From an uncultured Paracoccaceae bacterium (GTDB lineage: Bacteria > Pseudomonadota > Alphaproteobacteria > Rhodobacterales > Rhodobacteraceae): 64,000 bases of DNA. The DNA is taken from assembly GCA_947500055.1 (NCBI GenBank), contig CANMQO010000006.1:124001-188000 (forward strand), in the 5' to 3' direction. A program made the translations under genes and the position numbers. This document shows positions 58,937 to 64,000 of this stretch, piece after piece (the stretch's first letter is position 1; every line of letters begins with the position of its first letter). The notes beneath the pieces were generated by a model. The model did no database searches and was not told where the DNA came from. It worked only from the letters and a program-made list of their open reading frames with translations.

Positions 58937-58965
58937 TTGACAACACCAAGTGCAATTGGGACTAG
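58937..58965 (+). promoter_or_regulatory. Possible hemE promoter
   Basis: TTGACA at 58937 and GACTAG at 58960 are 17 bases apart, 22 bases before the hemE start. The -35 is perfect but the -10 is weak, so this is tentative. Confidence 0.35.
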
Positions 58966-58987
58966 GGCCAGAGCGAGAGGACAGATA

Positions 58988-60019
58988 ATGACCCAGAACA
59001 AACCCATCCTGCGGGCCCTCAAAGGCGAGACATTGCCCACCCCACCGATCTGGATGATGCGTCAGGCGGGCCGTTATCTGCCGGAGTACAAGGCCACAAG
59101 GGCGCAGGCCGGGGATTTCCTGTCACTGTGCTACAATCCCGATCTGGCAGCCGAGGTCACGCTGCAACCGATCCGGCGCTATGGCTTTGATGCGGCGATC
59201 CTTTTTGCCGATATTCTGCTTGTCCCGCAAGCGCTTGGGGCGGATTTATGGTTCGTCACCGGCGAAGGGCCGCGCCTGTCCACGATCACCACCGCCGATG
59301 ATTTCGCCAAGCTGAAAATCGTCGACGACATCCATGAAACCCTGCGCCCGGTTTACGAAACCGTGCAGATTCTGTCGCGTGAACTGCCCAAAGAAACCAC
59401 CCTGATCGGTTTCGCCGGGGCACCGTGGACGGTTGCCACCTATATGATCGCGGGACAAGGCACGCCTGATCAGGGTCCGGCCCATGCATTGAAGGCCGAA
59501 AACCGGCCAGTATTCGAAGGCATCATTCACCGGCTGACCGAGGCGACGATTGAATATCTGTCGATGCAAATTCAGGCCGGCGCCGAAGTGGTCAAGCTTT
59601 TCGACAGTTGGGCCGGATCGCTGGTGGGGGATGACTTCACCGAGTTTTCGATCCATCCCATGCAGCGGATTACCCAGGCGATCAAGGACAGACATCCCGG
59701 CACGCCGGTCATCGTCTTTCCGCGCGGCGCCGATCATCGCTTTGCTGGTGTCCACAAGGCAACGGGTGCAAATTGCGTCGCCCTTGATGATGGGATTGAC
59801 CCGGATTGGGCCGCCGAACATGTCCAGATTGATGGCTGCGTGCAGGGCAATCTTGCCTCATCCCATATGGTGACAGGCGGTCAAGCGCTGGTGGATGACA
59901 CATTGCGCATCCGCGAGAGCTTTTCCAAGGGCCCGCATATCTTCAATCTGGGCCATGGAATCACGCCTGATGCCGACCCAGACAACGTGCAACTGATGAT
60001 CGACACTGTCCGCAGCTGA
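58988..60019 (+). CDS. hemE: Uroporphyrinogen decarboxylase
   Basis: This 343-residue enzyme converts uroporphyrinogen III to coproporphyrinogen [19 protein letters not shown] is the substrate-binding signature. [12 protein letters not shown] carries the catalytic Asp, and [16 protein letters not shown] and LFDSWAGSL follow. It ends [16 protein letters not shown]. The ATG at 58988 has GAGAGGA upstream. It is divergent from hemC and shares the strand with a small hypothetical gene before hemF. Confidence 0.96.
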   Translation: MTQNKPILRALKGETLPTPPIWMMRQAGRYLPEYKATRAQAGDFLSLCYNPDLAAEVTLQPIRRYGFDAAILFADILLVPQALGADLWFVTGEGPRLSTITTADDFAKLKIVDDIHETLRPVYETVQILSRELPKETTLIGFAGAPWTVATYMIAGQGTPDQGPAHALKAENRPVFEGIIHRLTEATIEYLSMQIQAGAEVVKLFDSWAGSLVGDDFTEFSIHPMQRITQAIKDRHPGTPVIVFPRGADHRFAGVHKATGANCVALDDGIDPDWAAEHVQIDGCVQGNLASSHMVTGGQALVDDTLRIRESFSKGPHIFNLGHGITPDADPDNVQLMIDTVRS

Positions 60020-60084
60020 CCGTGACGCCATAAGTTTTCCACATTGCCGTGGTTCTTTTGCGTCATGAGAATGGATATCCCGAC

Positions 60085-60486
60085 ATGCGCCTGCCGCTGA
60101 CGCTCCGCCTTGCCTATCACGGCTTTCGGTCCGCGATGACAGGGCTGTTGATTGCGCTTTTTGGCTGGTTGGCCTTTGTTCCAGCGACCCCACAGGAACG
60201 CGCGGCACTGGGGGCCGGGATCGGGGTAGAGCGCCCCATTGGCCTGCCACAAATGCGCATGGCGCGCGCATTGGTTCATTTCGCGCCAGACCGCGCCGCC
60301 CGCATGCTCAGCGACGCATCCAACGGTCAGATCTCACCGCAATTGGCAGGGATGCTGCTGCGCGATCTGGCCGCTGGCCCGGTGCAGCAAAGGGAGGCGT
60401 TTGAACGTGTCGTGACAGCGCCGGAAGGGGGGCAGGCCCCCGCGCGTGAAGCCGGGGGTGCCAAATTCGTGCGTGCTGGCGACTAA
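60085..60486 (+). CDS. Hypothetical protein with one membrane helix
   Basis: This protein of about 133 residues starts MRLPLTLRLAYHGFRSAMTG, with one hydrophobic helix near residues 19-35. A soluble tail follows, carrying an APDRAARMLSDASNGQISP segment. I do not recognise a family. The start is uncertain: an upstream GTG at 60049 is also in frame. It lies between hemE and hemF; its stop overlaps the hemF stop on the other strand by two bases, so the two genes converge. Confidence 0.55.
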   Translation: MRLPLTLRLAYHGFRSAMTGLLIALFGWLAFVPATPQERAALGAGIGVERPIGLPQMRMARALVHFAPDRAARMLSDASNGQISPQLAGMLLRDLAAGPVQQREAFERVVTAPEGGQAPAREAGGAKFVRAGD

Positions 60487-61361
60487 ACCCATTTGGCCAG
60501 CGGTGGCAGGCTCATCAGTACGGCGTTGGCATCATGCCCCGTTGTCAGGCCAAACTTCGTACCCCGGTCATAGACAAGGTTATATTCCGCATAAAGGCCG
60601 CGATGCACCAGTTGCGTATCCCTATCCGCATCAGTCCAATCCATGCCGCGTCGCTTTTCCACCAACGGCAGATAGGCCGGCAGGAAGGCCCGACCAATAT
60701 CCTGTGTCAGGGCAAAATCCGCCGCCCAGTCGCCGGTGCAGTAATCATCCATGAAGATACCGCCGACACCGCGCGCCCGGTTGCGGTGCGGGATGTAGAA
60801 ATATTCATCCGCCCAGGCCTTCAGCTTGGGGTAATGTTCGGCGCCATGCGGGTCCAGATAAGCTTTTTGGGTCGCATGGAAATGGGCAGTGTCCTCATCA
60901 TATTCGATGCAAGGGTTCAAATCCGACCCGCCTCCGAACCACCAGGCATGGGGCGTCCAGAACATGCGGGTATTCATGTGGACCGCCGGTGCATGCGGGT
61001 TCTGCATATGGGCGACAAGCGATATGCCAGAGGCCCAGAACCGCGGATCATCGGCCATGCCGGGGACCCCACGCGCGGCCATCGCCTTTTGCGCGGCATC
61101 CCCAAGTTGGCCATAGACCGTCGAGACGTTGACCCCGACCTTTTCAAAAACCCGGCCGCCGCGCATCACCGACATTAATCCGCCACCCGCATCCGATCCA
61201 TCATCGGCATTGCGTTTGGTTTCGGTTACGTCAAACCGGCCAGCGGGGCCTTGACCATCATCGCTATCCTCAAGCCCTTCGAAAGCCGCCACGATTTCAT
61301 CACGCAAGGTCCGAAACCATGCTGATGCCCTGGCCTTCTCAGCCGCAAACCCGTTCGACAT
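60483..61361 (-). CDS. hemF: Oxygen-dependent coproporphyrinogen III oxidase
   Basis: This 292-residue enzyme makes protoporphyrinogen IX with oxygen. VHMNTRMFWTPHAWWFGGGSD (split: VHMNTRMFW, HAWWFGGGSDLNP) is the HemF signature. YFYIPHRNRARGVGGIFMDD and VEKRRGMDWT follow. The ATG at 61361 is preceded by AAGGA. It completes a loose group of three heme genes with hemC and hemE; no oxygen-independent hemN lies in the window. Confidence 0.95.
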   Translation of the reverse strand: MSNGFAAEKARASAWFRTLRDEIVAAFEGLEDSDDGQGPAGRFDVTETKRNADDGSDAGGGLMSVMRGGRVFEKVGVNVSTVYGQLGDAAQKAMAARGVPGMADDPRFWASGISLVAHMQNPHAPAVHMNTRMFWTPHAWWFGGGSDLNPCIEYDEDTAHFHATQKAYLDPHGAEHYPKLKAWADEYFYIPHRNRARGVGGIFMDDYCTGDWAADFALTQDIGRAFLPAYLPLVEKRRGMDWTDADRDTQLVHRGLYAEYNLVYDRGTKFGLTTGHDANAVLMSLPPLAKWV

Positions 61362-61478
61362 CTGTGTCCTTGCACCCCTGATATTGAATAGCATTCTGTG
61401 TTAGTTTCTACGCAACATAGCAATGATGATACGATGATCCAGATCAATCCCCTGCGATCAGACAATCCGGAGAACACG

Positions 61479-61865
61479 ATGCGTACCGCCCTATTTATCC
61501 TGCCTCTCGCAGCCCTTGCCGCCTGTGCCACCCCGCGCGAACAATGTATCGGCGATGTGACGCGCGACCTGCGAATCTTGAATTCGCTTATTGCCGAAAC
61601 ACAAGGCAACCTGTCGCGCGGATATGCGATCGAGGAAAACAAGGAAGTCCGCACATTGCGCCGTACCTGTCGCGGCAAGAACGAGGATGGATCAACATTC
61701 CGGTTTCCCTGCGACGAGACCGAGACTTTTACCACAACGCGACCCGTCGCGATTGATCTGAAGGCTGAGCAGGCAAAGCTGAATTCGCTGCTGGAACGGC
61801 AGGCGCAGGCCAAGGCCGCGTCGGATCAGGCGGTGCTGCAGTGCATCCGATCAAACCCTGAGTAA
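61479..61865 (+). CDS. Hypothetical lipoprotein
   Basis: This 128-residue protein starts MRTALFILPLAALAAC, where Cys16 fits a lipobox. The mature part has CIGDVTRDLRILNSLIAETQ and paired cysteines (RRTCRGKNEDGSTFRFPCDE), then a helical tail with KAEQAKLNSLLERQAQAKAA, probably a coiled coil. CGGAGA lies just upstream of the ATG. No function is recognised; it is probably anchored in the envelope. Confidence 0.7.
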   Translation: MRTALFILPLAALAACATPREQCIGDVTRDLRILNSLIAETQGNLSRGYAIEENKEVRTLRRTCRGKNEDGSTFRFPCDETETFTTTRPVAIDLKAEQAKLNSLLERQAQAKAASDQAVLQCIRSNPE

Positions 61866-61871
61866 CGGGGT

Positions 61872-62678
61872 TTAATGCGCTGAGACATCGGCCGGATCAA
61901 TCAGGGTCCGGCCCCCATCGACGGTAATAATCTGCCCCGTCACAAAGCCAGCGGCGTCGGAGGCAAGATATTGCACGGCATCCGACACTTCGCCCGGGTT
62001 GGCAATCCGCTGAAGCGGCGTGTTCCCGACGATCGCTTCGCGCATGCCGTCATTTTCCTTCAATGACCCTTTCAGGCTGGCGCTCATGACGCTGCCAAAG
62101 GCCACGGCGTTGACCCGGATACGGTGCGCGGCCAGCGCCACAGCCATGGATCGCGTCATCTGGTCAAGGGCGGCGCTGCTCACCGAATAGGCGAGCAAAT
62201 CAGGATGGGTGCGGCGGGCCGCGATAGAGCTGACATTGACAATTGCCCCAATTGGCCGGTCGCCCTCGTCATCGGCGGCCTGCTTGATCATACGCCGCGC
62301 CACGGCCTGGCTCATGCGCATGGCTGTCAGGGTGTTTTGCTGCAAAAGCTCTTCGACAGAGTTGTCATCGGGATCGAGGGGGTCCGTGGTCATGACCTGG
62401 CGGGTCCCGTTAACAAGAATGTCGATCCGCTCAAACCCGTCAATTGTTGCCGAAAGCAGGTTGGCGATGGTCAGCTTCTTGCGCAGGTCACCGGCGAAGA
62501 TACGGACATTTTCTTCTTTCTTCGCAGCATCGCCCATTTCATGGCACAGCGCCTTTTCATCCATATCGGCGAAAACCACATTGGCGCCCATTTCGACGAA
62601 ATGCCGCCCGATGGCCAGACCAACCCCATTGGCGGCCCCGGTCACGATGGCGGTTTTGCCCGCGATTGAAAATGACAT
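61872..62678 (-). CDS. SDR family protein lacking the catalytic lysine
   Basis: This 268-residue SDR has TGAANGVG in the cofactor loop and FADMDEKAL after beta-2. Catalytic Ser is in NVSSIAARR and Tyr is Y164. The YxxxK motif reads YSVSS, with Ser168 instead of Lys. ILVNGTRQ replaces the usual NNAG-type motif, another departure. The C-terminus (AAGFVTGQIITVDGGRTL) is normal. Two missing landmarks suggest altered or lost catalysis. It ends six bases from the convergent lipoprotein gene and starts 22 bases after the methyltransferase stop on the same strand. Confidence 0.8.
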   Translation of the reverse strand: MSFSIAGKTAIVTGAANGVGLAIGRHFVEMGANVVFADMDEKALCHEMGDAAKKEENVRIFAGDLRKKLTIANLLSATIDGFERIDILVNGTRQVMTTDPLDPDDNSVEELLQQNTLTAMRMSQAVARRMIKQAADDEGDRPIGAIVNVSSIAARRTHPDLLAYSVSSAALDQMTRSMAVALAAHRIRVNAVAFGSVMSASLKGSLKENDGMREAIVGNTPLQRIANPGEVSDAVQYLASDAAGFVTGQIITVDGGRTLIDPADVSAH

Positions 62679-62700
62679 CGATGTTCTCCCTGGCCCGGGT

Positions 62701-63672
62701 CTAGCGAATGGGCCGATTTGCGTGGAACAGTTTGAACGCACCGTTACCGGCAATCATGTCCACATTGCGGAAACACTCAGACAATGTTGTTTCATAAGGC
62801 AAGTGCCTGTTCGCCACCATCCAAAGCTTGCCATGGTTACCCAACAGGCGTGCTGCCGCCTGAATGAAACTGCGGCCCAACCCCGGATCAGCCGCCCGGC
62901 TGGCATGGAAAGGCGGGTTCATGACGATCCCGTCATAGCCCGTTTGTGGCTTGAACTGTGTCGCGTCGGCCCAATGAAACTGCACCCGCGCATCGGTGAT
63001 ATTCAGCCGGGCACAATCAAGCGATAACGCCTCGGCCTCGATCAGATCAAGCGATTGCACACCGTCGCGGGCCAGAACCGCCGCCGCCAGATATCCCCAT
63101 CCCGCGCCAAGATCGGCCATCCGGGCGGGCAGCTTTGCAGGCAACGCATCAGCCAGAAAGGCCGAGCCTTTATCGATCGCGCCGTCCGAGTACACCCCGG
63201 CCTGCGTATAAAACCCATGCGCGCCCTTGGCTGGGCCTGCCGCGGCCCAGTCGGCAAATGCCTCCGTGGCAGAAAACCAGAACACGCGCCCATGGCCCTT
63301 GGTGATGGACGGCAAATCACCCAACTGCTTGCGGCAGGCCTTGAACAGGCTGTCGACCCCATCGGTCTTTTGCCCGTCGACAATCACAAGATCAGCCTTT
63401 GCACAGGCGGCGGCAACCATCGCACGTGCCAGTGTTTTGGACCGGGGCACCACAACAATCGCCGTGCGGCATGCGGGCATATCCTGCGTAACGGCATAGC
63501 CGGCACTCTCAAAAGCGCTGTAATCCGGATAGAAGCTGTGCATGACCCTGATATCCGCGCGCGGCAGTGATGACAGATCATAGCTGGCTGTTGGACGCAT
63601 CACCGCAATGTTGCCGTCAGGCAACGCGATCAGGCCGTCATCAAGGGCCGTGGATAAGCGGGATCTGGACAT
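62701..63672 (-). CDS. RsmC-like rRNA guanine-N2 methyltransferase
   Basis: This 323-residue class I methyltransferase has a divergent N-terminal half (about 1-160) and a C-terminal SAM domain. ADLGAGWGYLAAAVL is the SAM motif I. VMNPPFHASRAADPGLG holds the catalytic NPPF. The N-terminal duplication and NPPFH-type motif fit RsmC, which methylates G1207 of 16S rRNA; RlmG is an alternative. The start at ATG 63672 (MSRSRLSTALDD) was chosen over an upstream ATG at 63717, which lies close to clpS. Confidence 0.82.
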   Translation of the reverse strand: MSRSRLSTALDDGLIALPDGNIAVMRPTASYDLSSLPRADIRVMHSFYPDYSAFESAGYAVTQDMPACRTAIVVVPRSKTLARAMVAAACAKADLVIVDGQKTDGVDSLFKACRKQLGDLPSITKGHGRVFWFSATEAFADWAAAGPAKGAHGFYTQAGVYSDGAIDKGSAFLADALPAKLPARMADLGAGWGYLAAAVLARDGVQSLDLIEAEALSLDCARLNITDARVQFHWADATQFKPQTGYDGIVMNPPFHASRAADPGLGRSFIQAAARLLGNHGKLWMVANRHLPYETTLSECFRNVDMIAGNGAFKLFHANRPIR

Positions 63673-63695
63673 GTTGGACGAATAACGGCCGCGCG

Positions 63696-64000
63696 TTATT
63701 CTTTCTCCATCGTGCATTGAAGGGGGTGCTGGTGCCGCTGGGCAAAATCCATGACCTGCGCCACCTTGGTTTCCGCGATTTCGTGGCTGAACACGCCGAC
63801 AACGGCGACACCTTTCTTGTGAACGGTCAGCATCAGCTCAAACGCCTGCGCGTGCGACAGGCCAAAGAACCGTTCCAGAACATGCACCACGAATTCCATC
63901 GGCGTGAAATCATCGTTCAGGATCAATACCTTGTAAAGTGGTGGGCGCTTTGTCTTTGGCTTCGTCTCAAGCGCGACGCCGACGTCACCGTCGTCATCGT
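63696..64000 (-). CDS. clpS: ATP-dependent Clp protease adaptor ClpS (5' end missing)
   Basis: The frame continues past the window edge; the last readable residues upstream are [19 protein letters not shown], and the start codon is outside. The core is complete: [23 protein letters not shown] carries the N-degron-binding Asn/Asp and Met, and [15 protein letters not shown] follows. ClpS delivers N-end-rule substrates to ClpAP. The 76-residue fragment from an internal ATG would lack the flexible N-terminus, so it is not a separate gene. Confidence 0.93.
   Translation of the reverse strand, partial: DDDGDVGVALETKPKTKRPPLYKVLILNDDFTPMEFVVHVLERFFGLSHAQAFELMLTVHKKGVAVVGVFSHEIAETKVAQVMDFAQRHQHPLQCTMEKE

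Overview
The window looks like a chromosomal stretch of a marine alphaproteobacterium of the Roseobacter type (Rhodobacterales). The evidence is a GcrA cell-cycle regulator, a taurine set built around Tpa, Xsc and a MocR-type TauR, a SoeABC-like sulfite dehydrogenase, a cyanide-insensitive type bd oxidase and high-GC codon use. Genes are dense, many overlap by ATGA, and I see no phage, transposase or plasmid genes. Species cannot be named from this sequence alone.

Layout. 0.06-7.7 kb: DM13-like secreted protein, hrpB, Nudix hydrolase, Pit phosphate transporter, then an argD-GNAT-argF operon on the minus strand. 7.9-14.7 kb: COG3910 ATPase, a frameshifted dihydrofolate-reductase-family gene, EamA transporter, ABC-2 permease, gcrA, a short-chain dehydrogenase and rimO. 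14.7-15.8 kb: a lone, visibly AT-richer Shedu-type (DUF4263) nuclease gene, probably an antiphage defence gene, directly behind rimO. 16.0-19.5 kb: a membrane-anchored NYN/PIN-type RNase, and copA-cueR with a MerR-type 19-bp-spacer promoter.

19.5-38.1 kb: a nearly complete taurine-to-sulfate locus. TauABC imports taurine. Tpa moves its amino group to pyruvate, giving sulfoacetaldehyde. Xsc splits this with phosphate to acetyl phosphate and sulfite. Pta and AckA turn acetyl phosphate into acetyl-CoA or acetate plus ATP. Two TSUP carriers can export sulfite or sulfate, and SoeABC can oxidise sulfite at the membrane. TauR is encoded inside the locus. CTGGACCTAA-like elements lie in 23-bp-phased direct repeats upstream of both tpa and xsc, and a single one in the opposite orientation lies before tauR. 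A DUF2975/HTH pair sits between tauR and xsc. An unannotated 59-codon membrane-peptide frame lies between soeA and soeB with ATGA overlaps at both ends.

38.2-52.8 kb: ilvA, then a galactoside locus with an IclR regulator and ABC ATPase on one strand. Divergent from them are a binding protein, two permeases, a GH36 alpha-galactosidase, sugar dehydrogenase, dgoK, dgoA, an SMP-30 lactonase, a GH42 beta-galactosidase and galM. These make most of a De Ley-Doudoroff galactose pathway, but no galactonate dehydratase is present. 52.8-64 kb: hiuH, cydAB (CIO type), a CAU-anticodon tRNA followed by a 113-bp tandem array copying its 3' end, a GlcD-type FAD oxidase, hemC, hemE, hemF, small hypothetical genes, an SDR, an RsmC-like methyltransferase and the 3' part of clpS, cut by the window edge.

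Several repeat families recur: a 27-bp-arm inverted repeat (31.5 and 38.1 kb), a 26-bp perfect palindrome within a 33-bp repeat (42.8 and 55.7 kb), and a TTTTGCCAAAAATACTC element (36.4 and 49.9 kb). The strongest candidates for something undescribed are the Shedu gene and its setting, the tRNA-3'-end tandem array, the soeA-soeB micro-ORF and the phased TauR-like sites.
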